A stretch of DNA of 64,000 bases from Anaerosoma tenue (GTDB taxonomy: Bacteria; Actinomycetota; Coriobacteriia; Anaerosomatales; Anaerosomataceae): the NCBI RefSeq assembly GCF_023161965.1, contig NZ_JALNTY010000001.1:62001-126000 (forward strand). The letters are read 5' to 3'. This document shows positions 25,198-35,020 of the stretch, in pieces (position 1 is the first letter of the stretch; every line of letters starts with the position of its first letter). Under the pieces are notes generated by a model. It saw nothing but the letters and a program-made list of their open reading frames with translations. It did not search any database and was not told the origin of the DNA. A program made the position numbers and the translations under genes.

Positions 25198-25830
25198 CTA
25201 GTGCTCCGTCTCCTTCCACAGGAAGATGATCTTGCTCGGCGAGAAGTTGTAGATGTTTGCGAGATACGCATGGATCATCGTGAACACGATGAACACCCAC
25301 ATCATGAAGTAGTGGATGATCCGCATGTTCATGGGGCCACCGACCAGTGCGGTGCCGCCGCTGAAGAATCCCCAGTCAGCCGTCGGGCCGTACAGGGCGA
25401 AGCCCGTGTACGCCATCAGGTAGGTGAGGGGCACGGTCGCCAGATAGGCGATCTTCTGCAGTGAGCCGTACTTGGCCGAGATGACGCCTTCCTTGCGGAA
25501 GAACAGGTAGTACTTCACCGTCTGCCAGAGCTGGTGCCTGTTCTTCTCCTGCGGCAGCCAGTTCTTGATGTCCGTCTCCACCTCACGCGAGCCGAGGTCG
25601 GTCGCGGTCTTCACGAAGAAGGCTGCGATGACCCGGAAGGTGAGGTTGATGATGATCACGAACATCGCGACGAAGTGCATGCCGCGGGCAACGCCCATGA
25701 AGCCGTCGAAGAACGGATAGTGGATGTAGAACCCGGAGAAGGCGAGCATGATCATGCAGATCAGATTGATCCAGTGCGTGATCACGAACACCAACGGGTG
25801 CGCCTCACGATAATGCGCCTGGGACGACAT
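25198..25830 (-). CDS. Ni/Fe-hydrogenase b-type cytochrome subunit
   Basis: 210 aa with four predicted membrane helices: VFVITHWINLICMIMLAFSG, a second near residues 50-72, a third near 128-150, and NMRIIHYFMMWVFIVFTMIH. Haem-ligand histidines are in THWIN, GMHFVAMF, IIHYF and MIHAY, as in HyaC/HupC proteins. It accepts electrons from the small subunit and reduces menaquinone. The ATG follows the large-subunit TAG with no spacer, and its GGGGGTGA ribosome site lies inside the extended large-subunit tail. This fits a strict operon order of small subunit, large subunit, cytochrome. Confidence 0.95.
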   Translation of the reverse strand: MSSQAHYREAHPLVFVITHWINLICMIMLAFSGFYIHYPFFDGFMGVARGMHFVAMFVIIINLTFRVIAAFFVKTATDLGSREVETDIKNWLPQEKNRHQLWQTVKYYLFFRKEGVISAKYGSLQKIAYLATVPLTYLMAYTGFALYGPTADWGFFSGGTALVGGPMNMRIIHYFMMWVFIVFTMIHAYLANIYNFSPSKIIFLWKETEH

Positions 25831-27498
25831 CTACATCACCCCCATGGGTGAGGACATCACAGTCGCTTCCTTGCCGGTCGCCGGTTCAAACACGTGAACC
25901 GCACATCCGATTCAAGGATCGAAGCTGTGGGCGATACGAAGCGCCTCGAGCGGCTTCTCCGCGTCCGCGATGGGTGCACCGATAAGCGCCTGCTCCATCG
26001 GGCCGGGCGTGCCGCTGGCGTCACGGGGAGCGATGTCCCACGTGGTGGGAGCGACCACCTGATAGTGATCGATCTTGCCGCCGTTGATGCCGATCCAGTG
26101 CGCGACCGAACCGCGGGGGGCCTCCCATGCGCCGACGCCGTCGCCGGTGTCCTTCTCGGCTGCCTTCCAGAAGCTGAGGTCGGTACCCTTCATGGCTTCG
26201 ACAAGCTCGTTGACCCACACGAGCGCGAGGTCTGCCACGTACGCGGCCTCGAGGTTGCGTGCAGCAACACGGCCGAGCAGGGACACGAGCACCTCAGGCT
26301 TGCCGGCGACGCCGAGCGCCTCGAGGGTCGAGTCGATGAGCGCTGCAGGGGTACGAACGCCTGCGGCTCCACCGGTGAGGTCCTTGCCGCCCTTCTCGTG
26401 GAGGTACGCGACCACCATGCGGGCGAGAGGACCGGACTCGGTCGACTCTTCCTTGCAGCGAACAGCCTTGCCGTAGGAGTACTTGTCCTCGGTGTTGTAT
26501 TCGGTGAACTTGACCTTCGTCTCCCCGTCCTTGGGGTTGAGGCCGGTTCCCGACTCATACCAGGAGTGCTCCACGTACTCGGTGACATCGTCCGGGCTGA
26601 CGTCCTCGAGGGACAGGCCACGACCGAAGCCACGGGGCAGGAAGCGGTTGACCGGGTCGCGGTCGGCTGCTTCGAAGACACCCCAGCTGAGGAAGTTGCC
26701 GGTACCGCCGCCGTACGTCGTCGCATCCAGGATGAACGGCGCGATGGCAAGCGTGTCCGGGATCAGCGCGGTGTCGATGAACTCCTTCACGCGCACGAAG
26801 CGGTAAAGGATGTCGTCGAGCTTGTCCACGGTGGGGACGAACGCCGTGCCGCCGGGCACCGATGTCATCGGGTGCGAGAACTTGCCGGCGATGATGGCCA
26901 CGATCTCGTTGGCGACAGCCTGCACTTCGAGCGCCTCGAGATAGTGCGCAGTGGCGATCAGGTCCAGCTCCGGCGGAAGCACGTAGCCGGGGTGGTCCCA
27001 GTAGTGGCCGGTGAAGATGGAGAGCTGGCCGTTCTCCGCGAACGCGGCGAGACGGGCAGCCACGGCGCCGAAATCGGCGGGGCGGGTGCCCGCGGCCTGC
27101 GCCAGCGCGTACGTGTCGGCGATGTCCGCGCTAAGCGCGTTGATCGGGTTGACGTAGTCGAGCGCGGCGAGGTGGTAGAACCACAGGATGTGGCTGTGCA
27201 GGAACTGCGCTGCCTCGAGCAGGTTACGCACGAGACGTCCGCCTTCAGGGATCTCGATGCCGAGCGCATCTTCGGTAGCCTGAGCGGACGCGTGGCTGTG
27301 CGAGATCGGGCAGACGCCGCAGATCCGCTGCGTCACGTAGAACGCGTCTTCGGGGCTGCGGTCGAGCATGACCGTCTCCATGCCACGGTACAGCGTGCCG
27401 GAGACCCATGCATCCACGACCTTGTTGTCCTGGACCTCTACCTCCACGCGGAGGTGACCCTCGATACGGGTGACGGGGTCGATAACAGAGCGTGCCAC
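25831..27498 (-). CDS. [NiFeSe] hydrogenase large subunit with in-frame UGA (selenocysteine)
   Basis: 555 aa when TGA 25912-25914 is read as selenocysteine (residue 529); otherwise 528 aa. GTG start overlaps the small-subunit TAG. The N-terminal metal motif RICGVCPISH (Cys60, Cys63, His67) is complete. Before the TGA the protein ends ALRIAHSFDP, and after it the frame continues IGCAVHVFEPATGKEATVM to TAG at 25831-25833, abutting the cytochrome b ATG. With Sec the motif is DPUxxCxxH, exactly the [NiFeSe] form. Without it the enzyme lacks two Ni ligands. The tail after CAVH matches the usual cleaved propeptide. Readthrough is inferred. The sequence and its reading frame are direct observation. 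Confidence 0.93.
25882..25914 (-). promoter_or_regulatory. Candidate bacterial SECIS element at the hydrogenase UGA
   Basis: On the mRNA, CGGUUCA pairs perfectly with UGAACCG (7 bp) around a 6-nt loop CGUGUU. The stem starts 10 nt after the UGA, close to the roughly 11-nt spacing of the E. coli fdhF element. The loop carries a G-U as expected for SelB contact. It is an inference from geometry, and the stem also encodes residues VHVFEP. Confidence 0.75.
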
Positions 27499-28712
27499 TA
27501 CTTATCGCCTCCCTTCTTCATCCGCTTGCGGTCATGGACCTTCATGTCCTCCATGGGAGGACCGTCGCCGATGCGGCCGGCGGCCTTCATGCCGAGACCG
27601 TGTGCGACGAGGGCCGCGGCAGCGACGCCGCCGACGACAGCACCCACGCTGCCGGGCTGGACGTTGCCGAGGGTGTCGCCCATCTGCATGCTCGACAGGC
27701 GCTTGAAGAACGGAGCGTTGTTGTCGACCCAGTTCAGGCCGCCGCAGCCGATGCACGGGGCGCCCGACTGTACACACCAGCTGACCGAACGGTTCCAGCG
27801 GGTGATGGGGCACTGCGTGTAGGTCTGCGGACCCTTGCAGCCGACCTTGTAGAGGCAGTAACCCATGGCCTCTTCGGGGCTGCCGAACTCGGTGACGAAC
27901 TCACCGTTCTCGAAGTGTCCGCGGCGCGGGCAGTTGTCGTGGATCGTGGAGCCCACGATGTACTCCGGATACAGGAGTGTGACGTCCGCATCACGGTAGT
28001 TGTCGCGGTAGTCCTTTGCGAGCAGGGCTGTCTTGTCGAGGAACGTCGCCGGATCGTCTTCGGCGACGAGCAGCCACTGCACGACCATGGCGACGACCCA
28101 CTCGGGGCTCGTCGGGCAGCAGGGGAGGTTGACCACCGGGGTGGCCACCTTCACGCTGTCGAGGAACGACTGGACACCGATGCCGCCGGCGGGGTTCGGG
28201 TGGGCATAGACCCAGCCGCCGTCCACCGCGCATGCGCCCACCGCGAGGATCGCCTGAGCGCCTGCGGCGGCCTTCTCCAGGATGTCCTTGCCCTTGTGGC
28301 CGTTGACGAGAAGGGTGTTCCCGTCCTCGCCCATCATGACGGCGCCTTCGTAGATCAGCAGGTAGTTGCCGGCCTCGATGGTGTCGTCGACGTTCTTCTC
28401 GGCGTACTCACCGGCGGCGGCCATGATCGTCTCGAAGTAGTTGAGTGAGAGCAGTTCGAGCACGATCGTGGCAACGTCGGGCGAGTCCACCTGAGCCATG
28501 GACTCCGTGCAGCCGGTGCACGAGCCGCCGTTGAGCCAGAGCGCGGGCTTCAGCTTCGCGCCTTTCTCGACGGCCGCAGCGATCTGCGGAGCGGCTGCTT
28601 CGGTGAGCCCGAGCATCGCGGCGACGTAGCCGCAGTACTTCATGAAGTCGCGACGGCTGACACCGCGTACCGCAAGCAGGTCGTAAATCGCACCGTGCGC
28701 CTCTTGCGCCAT
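27498..28712 (-). CDS. Ni/Fe-hydrogenase small subunit, Tat-exported and membrane-anchored
   Basis: 404 aa from the ATG at 28712, which has AAGGAGG 8 nt upstream. An in-frame GTG at 28721 directly abuts that site and is unlikely. A Tat signal (SRRDFMKYCGYVAAMLGL, RR at 20-21) directs export of the folded complex. Fe-S ligands are visible: proximal GSCTGC (Cys65/68), GACAVDGG and LPCCPTSPE, distal STIHDNCPRRGHF with YCLYKVGC, and medial QCPITRW with SGAPCIGC. A C-terminal hydrophobic helix (VGAVVGGVAAAALVAHGLG) anchors it beside the cytochrome. It is a periplasm-facing (outside) uptake-type enzyme by this architecture. Confidence 0.95.
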   Translation of the reverse strand: MAQEAHGAIYDLLAVRGVSRRDFMKYCGYVAAMLGLTEAAAPQIAAAVEKGAKLKPALWLNGGSCTGCTESMAQVDSPDVATIVLELLSLNYFETIMAAAGEYAEKNVDDTIEAGNYLLIYEGAVMMGEDGNTLLVNGHKGKDILEKAAAGAQAILAVGACAVDGGWVYAHPNPAGGIGVQSFLDSVKVATPVVNLPCCPTSPEWVVAMVVQWLLVAEDDPATFLDKTALLAKDYRDNYRDADVTLLYPEYIVGSTIHDNCPRRGHFENGEFVTEFGSPEEAMGYCLYKVGCKGPQTYTQCPITRWNRSVSWCVQSGAPCIGCGGLNWVDNNAPFFKRLSSMQMGDTLGNVQPGSVGAVVGGVAAAALVAHGLGMKAAGRIGDGPPMEDMKVHDRKRMKKGGDK

Positions 28713-29224
28713 GCCATACACCTCCTTGGTGTTGGAACGTAGCCTACAGTGCGGTTGAAACTGAGTGACCGGGCCTTACGCCCGGCACGCGCGTATCCCT
28801 CCTCCCTCCTTTCGCGCGTACGGAAACGGGTAGCCTGAAACGCGGTACGCGGTGTCCCGGTGCGGGACGGTGCGGACCGCGAGGCCTTCTAAGAGAGGTG
28901 ATCGAGCCGATGTAGGGAGGGGTGGGTCGGAGAGCATGGACCGACCAGTGCCAGAATGAGGCGCTGGTCGTGCATCCGTGGTCCGTGATGGGTAGCACTG
29001 GATACAATGAGCGTGCAGGCGCATAGGTCCCGTTATCCCCTCACCAAGCCGCGTCCGGCTCCGATGCATAGGATACATGCACCCGCTGTCTCGCGTCCAT
29101 GCTCTTGGGGCAAGTGCTTCGTGTCACATATGTGTGCCGAGCGGGTCGCGGGACGGCAGGAATCGGCCCGCGCACGTCTAATAGTGACGTGTGGGCAACC
29201 GGCGGCGTGGAACGGGGTGAGCGG
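28713..29224. other. Divergent intergenic region upstream of the hydrogenase operon
   Basis: 512 bases without a convincing gene. On the hydrogenase side, CCGGGC/GCCCGG (5-nt loop, near 28770-28786) and ACGCGCG/CGCGCGT flank a purine-rich, GGAGG-containing stretch, so the 5' UTR can fold. Toward the plus-strand gene there is a -10-like TACAAT (29003-29008), a 10-bp palindrome CACATATGTG (29125-29134) and TGCAT/ATGCA arms near 29063-29079. Promoters for both directions should lie here, but no -35 is clear enough to call. Confidence 0.45.
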
Positions 29225-29485
29225 GTGGCGCAAGTGGCCAACGGGCTGGTCATCGATCTGCGGGGAGTGACGCCCTCGATGCGGCGCCCCCTCGTCTTCG
29301 CGGTCATCGACCGGATGGTCGACCTCGAGTGCGAGGACAGCATGGTGGTCATCTGCGACCACGACCCGTCCGGTCTGGGATATCAGCTCGACCTCAGACG
29401 CGAGTCCCGGGGCATGTTCGAGTTCGACTGCGATCAGCGGCTCGACGGCGCGTGGGTCGCGCTGATCCGACGCCGCCTCCGCTAG
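29225..29485 (+). CDS. DUF2249 domain protein
   Basis: 86 aa with a GTG start chosen for GGGGTGAG upstream and family length. The DUF2249 pattern is clear: LVIDLRGVTPSMRRPLVFAV, then VVICDHDPSGLGYQLDLRRE and a C-terminal WVALIRRR. These small TusA/SirA-like proteins often occur next to Crp/Fnr regulators and hemerythrin or nitrogen-oxide genes, and a Crp/Fnr gene lies less than 1 kb downstream. Molecular function is not established. An in-frame upstream GTG near 29207 is a possible alternative start. Confidence 0.75.
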   Translation: MAQVANGLVIDLRGVTPSMRRPLVFAVIDRMVDLECEDSMVVICDHDPSGLGYQLDLRRESRGMFEFDCDQRLDGAWVALIRRRLR

Positions 29486-29492
29486 TCTCCGG

Positions 29493-30188
29493 TCAGAGCA
29501 GACGCGGCAGCAGGTCTGCCAGGTCGTCCAGATCGCCGGTGAAATCCGCGGGAACACCCTTGTGCGGCCCCACGTAGAACGTCTGCATGCCGATGTCGGA
29601 CGCCGGCATGTCCAAGGCCCGGTCGTCACCCACCATCATGCAGTCGCGCGGATCGGTCTCGAGCATTTCGCATGTCTGCCGGTAGTACTCGGCAAGAGGC
29701 TTGCATGCCAGCATCTGCTCGTATGTGGTGACGACCTGGACGGGCAGGTCGTGGACGCCCGCCCAGCGCAGCCGGTGATCGATCGCCACGCGAGGGAAGA
29801 TGGGGTTCGTGGCTATGGCCACGCGCAGGCCGAGGTCGATCGCTGTGGAGACCGCCCGCCGCGCGCCCTTGGCGGGGCAGGCCGCGCCGACGAGCGTAGG
29901 GAAGACCTCGGCGTAGAACGACTCGAACACGGGCCAGTGCAGCTCCATGTCCACTCCGGACCGCTCAAGCATGTGCGCGAAGAAGACATCACGGTTGGTG
30001 CGTCCCGGGTGGGGATCCATCATCGCCCGGACAGAGTGCGTGAGGGACTCCATGAATACGGAGCGCTCTCCATCCGATGCGAATATCGGACGTGCGGCGT
30101 CCTCCAGCGCGACGAAGTACCTGCGCAGGAAGGCGTCGAGGTCCAGGTCGAGCAGGGTGCCGTCGAGATCGAACAGGACCGCGCGCAT
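29493..30188 (-). CDS. HAD family hydrolase
   Basis: 231 aa, ATG with GGAGG 8 nt upstream. Haloacid-dehalogenase motifs: I, FDLDGTLLDLDLD at the N-terminus (nucleophile Asp7, acid Asp9); II, AIATNP near residue 124; III/IV, a lysine in ACKPLAEYY and MMVGDDRALDMPAS. The cap is helical (residues about 15-95), as in phosphoglycolate-phosphatase-like enzymes. It probably dephosphorylates a small metabolite. The gene converges on the DUF2249 gene and diverges from the Crp/Fnr regulator gene. Confidence 0.87.
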   Translation of the reverse strand: MRAVLFDLDGTLLDLDLDAFLRRYFVALEDAARPIFASDGERSVFMESLTHSVRAMMDPHPGRTNRDVFFAHMLERSGVDMELHWPVFESFYAEVFPTLVGAACPAKGARRAVSTAIDLGLRVAIATNPIFPRVAIDHRLRWAGVHDLPVQVVTTYEQMLACKPLAEYYRQTCEMLETDPRDCMMVGDDRALDMPASDIGMQTFYVGPHKGVPADFTGDLDDLADLLPRLL

Positions 30189-30307
30189 AGAGAGAACCTC
30201 CGTTGGTGGTCGTGTGCCGTGCTCCGCGGGCCGCCAGAGCGGGTGCCCGGCAGACAGGCTGGCGTGCGTATCGCCCCGCCCTGCGCTTTGTGGACGAGCG
30301 CATCGTG

Positions 30308-30320
30308 TAGTGTTTCACTA
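30308..30320. promoter_or_regulatory. Inverted repeat upstream of the Crp/Fnr gene
   Basis: TAGTG-TTT-CACTA forms a perfect 5-bp dyad 36 bp before the regulator start and 120 bp before the HAD start. It could be a self-binding operator, though it does not match the Crp or Fnr consensus (TGTGA/TTGAT half-sites). Confidence 0.4.
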
Positions 30321-30355
30321 TGAAGCATTCGGCACAAACTGACGATGAGTAGGGT

Positions 30356-31054
30356 ATGTCAACGGCATCAGCGAGATCGGTCATAGTCGCCAGACTCCGG
30401 GAAGACCCCGTGTTCGCTCCGCTCAGCGAGGACGAGCTCGACTCGTTGGCTTCCGTGATGTCATATCGCGAGTACCCCAAGGGAGCGTTCATCGTCACCA
30501 AGGGCGACCTGTCGAACGCGGTCTTCATGCTGGTCGGCGGTCGTGTGAAGATATCGCTTGCCTCGCCGGAGGGCCGGGAGCTGGCCCTAGATTACCTCGA
30601 ACCGCCGTCGTACTTCGGCGAGATGGGAACCACGGACGTCGATGGGCGGTCGGCCGATGTGATAGCCACCACCGACGTGGAGGTGGTGATCATCGAAGAG
30701 AAGGACCTCGAGTACGTCTTCCGCATCCGTCCTCAACTCGCGGTGACCCTGGTCGCCTCGTTCTCTGACAGGCTGCGCGAGATGGTCACGCGTCTCGAGG
30801 GGATGGCGTTCCACGATGCGACCCACCGCGTCATGCGCGTGATGCTCAACGTGGCCACGGCCTCGTATGAGTCGCGGGGAGTCCCGGTCATCGAGGGCCT
30901 GACGCACTACGAGATCGCAACCTTGGCCGGGACGTCACGGGAGACCGCAAGCAGGGTCGTCTCGAACCTGGCGCGGGAGGGCGTCGTCGCCACGAAGGGC
31001 CGAAAGATCGTGGTCGACCTGTTCGGGTTGCGCGATCTCGTGGAGAAAGACTGA
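30356..31054 (+). CDS. Crp/Fnr family transcriptional regulator
   Basis: 232 aa, ATG with only a weak ribosome site. The cyclic-nucleotide-binding fold spans about residues 15-130 (FAPLSEDELDSLASVMSYRE, KGAFIVTKGDLSNAVFMLVG, YFGEMGTTDVDGRSADVIAT). A helical linker and a C-terminal HTH_Crp domain follow (THYEIATLAGTSRETASRVV, then LAREGVVATKGRKIVV). It has no N-terminal Cys cluster, so it is not an Fe-S FNR. The GEM motif is present, but the usual R-S of the cAMP site is altered (RSADV), so the ligand is uncertain. Neighbours are DUF2249, HAD and cytochrome b5-like genes. Confidence 0.93.
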   Translation: MSTASARSVIVARLREDPVFAPLSEDELDSLASVMSYREYPKGAFIVTKGDLSNAVFMLVGGRVKISLASPEGRELALDYLEPPSYFGEMGTTDVDGRSADVIATTDVEVVIIEEKDLEYVFRIRPQLAVTLVASFSDRLREMVTRLEGMAFHDATHRVMRVMLNVATASYESRGVPVIEGLTHYEIATLAGTSRETASRVVSNLAREGVVATKGRKIVVDLFGLRDLVEKD

Positions 31055-31143
31055 GCGTATCCGCTCTCATGGCGTGTCGCGTCCCATGTGTGCCTCGCGG
31101 GTATGAACCTTAGGTGTCCGGACCACATCCGAAGGGAGTCGCC

Positions 31144-31371
31144 GTGAAGGAGTTCACGCTCGAGGAGCTGAAGAAGTACGACGGCCAGGATGGGAGGCCC
31201 GCCTACGTGGCGTACGACGGCGTCGTCTACGACGTGTCGGACAGCGCGATGTGGGACGATGGCGATCACATGGGGGCGCATTCGGCGGGGGAGGACCTCA
31301 CCGAGGCGCATGACGAGGCGCCGCACGACGTCCACATCCTCGACTACCCCAAGGTGGGGACGCTGGTCTAG
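31144..31371 (+). CDS. Cytochrome b5-like haem/steroid-binding protein
   Basis: 75 aa, GTG with GAAGGGAG upstream. The fold signature is FTLEELKKYDGQDGRPAYVA, then YDVSDSAMW. Candidate haem-ligand histidines lie in GDHMGAHSAGED and EAPHDVH. It is soluble with no signal peptide and represents the small bacterial clade of this family found in anaerobes. It may carry electrons or bind haem. The stop TAG overlaps the convergent methyltransferase stop in the tetramer CTAG. Confidence 0.87.
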   Translation: MKEFTLEELKKYDGQDGRPAYVAYDGVVYDVSDSAMWDDGDHMGAHSAGEDLTEAHDEAPHDVHILDYPKVGTLV

Positions 31372-32672
31372 GAGCGGCGCAGGACCGTGATCGTCTCCAG
31401 GTGGTACGTCTGAGGGAAGAGGTCGACCGGGACGAACCTGTCCGCCACGTATCCTGCCTCGGCGAGTCTGGAGACATCGCGGGCAAGCGTGGCGGGGTCG
31501 CACGATACATACACGATCGAAGGGATGCGGGCGCTCACGAGCGCTCGCATCCCGCGTTCGGAGAGGCCGGAGCGCGGCGGGTCGATCAGCGCCGCATCGA
31601 GATGGCCAAGGTCGGAGAGGGCGTATGCGGCATCGCCGGGCACGATGTCGGCGTCGAGATCCGCATTCTCGAGGTTCTGGCGGAGGTCGCCGAGCGCGTA
31701 CTTCGACGCCTCGACCGCGACGACCTCACCCGCTGCCCTGGCAAGCGGTAGCGTGAAGGTGCCCACGCCCGCGTAGAGGTCGGCGACGCGCATCGTGCCG
31801 TCAGCGGCCAGGGCGGTCACCGCCTCCTCCCGGAGGAGGGCTGCCGCCGCGGTGTTCACCTGGAAGAAGCTGGGGGACGACACTTGATAGGCGTCGCCAG
31901 CGAGCTTCTCATGCCAGACTCCCTTGCCCGCGAGGACTTCGACCTGCGACACGTCCCTCACGTCGGATCCGAGCCTGACGATGGTCCGGGTCACGGAGCG
32001 CGCGCCGGTGGACTCGGCAAGGATCCTTGCGCCTATGGCACGCGGGAACGGACCGGGTGCGGTGCGAACATCCACGGCCACGTCACGCGATGATGATGCG
32101 CGTATGGATGCGCGGAGGATGTCGGTGGCGCCACGCGATGAAAGGAACGTGAGCGCGCCGGCCAGAGACTTGGGGAGCTTCGCGTGCGGTTTGGGGAGAA
32201 GCAGGCACGTATCGACCCTCACCACGTCGTTGGTGCCGGCCTTCGTGAAGCCGACCACAGGTCTGCCGCCGGCGCTGGCCACCGAGAGCTCGATCTTGTT
32301 GCGATAGCCGTACTCCTGTGGCGATGCGACCGTCTCGGCCACCTCGGGCCCGGTGAGGTGTCCGATGCGCGTCAATGCGTCGACGAGGATACGGCGCTTC
32401 TCGGCGAGTTGCCGATCGCGACTCACGTGCTGCCAGTGGCACCCGCCACAAACGCCGAAGTAGGGGCACGGCGGCTCGACCCGATCGGGTGAGGGGTCGT
32501 GGATCTCCGCGATGGAGGCGCGCACCCATCGGCCGTGATCCTCGACGACCTCGACCGTCGCTTCATCGCCGGGGCAGCCGAGCCTGACGAAGGCGGTCCG
32601 CCCGTCGGGAAGTCTCGCCACGCCGTCCCCGCCGTGTGCTAGGCTCTTTATCGTTACGCGCGCACGATCCAT
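31368..32672 (-). CDS. 23S rRNA/tRNA uracil-C5 methyltransferase (RlmD/TrmA family)
   Basis: 434 aa from the ATG at 32672, preferred over ATG 32696 because GAAAGGA lies 5-6 nt upstream. Residues 1-60 form a TRAM domain (VTIKSLAHGGDGVARLPDGR). Fe-S cysteines are at 69, 75 and 78 (CPYFGVCGGC). The AdoMet domain shows VADLYAGVGTFTLPLA and LIDPPRSGL, with the catalytic cysteine in VSCDPATLARD. It methylates a uridine at C5 in rRNA or tRNA. The exact target cannot be told from sequence alone. Confidence 0.93.
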   Translation of the reverse strand: MDRARVTIKSLAHGGDGVARLPDGRTAFVRLGCPGDEATVEVVEDHGRWVRASIAEIHDPSPDRVEPPCPYFGVCGGCHWQHVSRDRQLAEKRRILVDALTRIGHLTGPEVAETVASPQEYGYRNKIELSVASAGGRPVVGFTKAGTNDVVRVDTCLLLPKPHAKLPKSLAGALTFLSSRGATDILRASIRASSSRDVAVDVRTAPGPFPRAIGARILAESTGARSVTRTIVRLGSDVRDVSQVEVLAGKGVWHEKLAGDAYQVSSPSFFQVNTAAAALLREEAVTALAADGTMRVADLYAGVGTFTLPLARAAGEVVAVEASKYALGDLRQNLENADLDADIVPGDAAYALSDLGHLDAALIDPPRSGLSERGMRALVSARIPSIVYVSCDPATLARDVSRLAEAGYVADRFVPVDLFPQTYHLETITVLRRS

Positions 32673-32796
32673 TCGCGTCCTTTCCGTCCGCACCATGATA
32701 GCCGGAGACCCGGGGGAACGGGTTGACCGTCGGACGGCCGAAACGGCCGCGCCCGATGGGCGCCGTGTGGTCTCACGAACGAGGAGGTTCCGTCAG

Positions 32797-34509
<1,713 letters not shown>

Positions 34510-34532
34510 GGACGCACGCGCCGCAAGGCGTG

Positions 34533-34559
34533 ACAGGCGGGGTCGCGGATCCCGCCTGT
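34533..34559 (+). terminator. Hairpin between pilT and osmC
   Basis: ACAGGCGGG pairs with CCCGCCTGT (9 bp, 9-nt loop), 24 nt after pilT. There is no T-tract. It is a likely but unproven terminator. Confidence 0.55.
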
Positions 34560-34579
34560 GTCGTCACCAGGGAGGTCGC

Positions 34580-35020
34580 ATGATGGATACCGTCAAGGTC
34601 AAGTGGAACGGCAAGCGCCGGTTCGTCGGGTGGGATGAGGCCGGTCACGGCCTGGTGATGGACGCGAAGGCCGAGTACGGCGGCGATGGCAGCGGTGCGT
34701 CTCCGGTGCAGCTCGTCCTCTACGGACTCGCGGGCTGCACGGCGATGGACGTGATCTCAATCCTCGAGAAGAAGCGACAGACGGTGCTGGACCTCGAGAT
34801 CGAAGTGCGTGGGACGAAACGCACCGACGACTATCCCAAGATATACGAGCACATCGAGGTCGAGTACATCGTGACGGGTATCGGCGTGAAGCCCGAGGCC
34901 GTCGCCCGAGCCATAGAGCTCTCCGAGGAGAAGTACTGCTCCGTGAAGGGCATGCTCGGCCCCCAGGTGGAGGTCGTCACGTCGTACCGGGTGATCGAGG
35001 CGGACCTTGCCGGTGACTGA
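34580..35020 (+). CDS. OsmC family peroxiredoxin-like protein
   Basis: 146 aa, ATG with GGGAGG upstream (the next codon is also ATG). The two redox cysteines are Cys53 in GLAGCTAMDV and Cys120 in EEKYCSVKG, the usual OsmC/Ohr arrangement that uses a low-molecular-weight thiol as reductant. It would detoxify organic hydroperoxides. The glycosyltransferase start lies inside its last codons, so the two are coupled. Together with the LmbE-type deacetylase and the BshC-like protein downstream this hints at thiol metabolism (inference). Confidence 0.9.
   Translation: MMDTVKVKWNGKRRFVGWDEAGHGLVMDAKAEYGGDGSGASPVQLVLYGLAGCTAMDVISILEKKRQTVLDLEIEVRGTKRTDDYPKIYEHIEVEYIVTGIGVKPEAVARAIELSEEKYCSVKGMLGPQVEVVTSYRVIEADLAGD

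Noticed and set aside
25912-27498. Large hydrogenase subunit as a truncated pseudogene
   Set aside because: All other motifs are intact, the operon is complete with its protease, and the frame after TGA encodes the exact conserved C-terminus with a SECIS-like stem.
25894-27822. 642-codon plus-strand open frame over the hydrogenase large subunit
   Set aside because: It is antisense to a certain gene, has no family motifs and reflects the high G+C third-position bias of the real strand.
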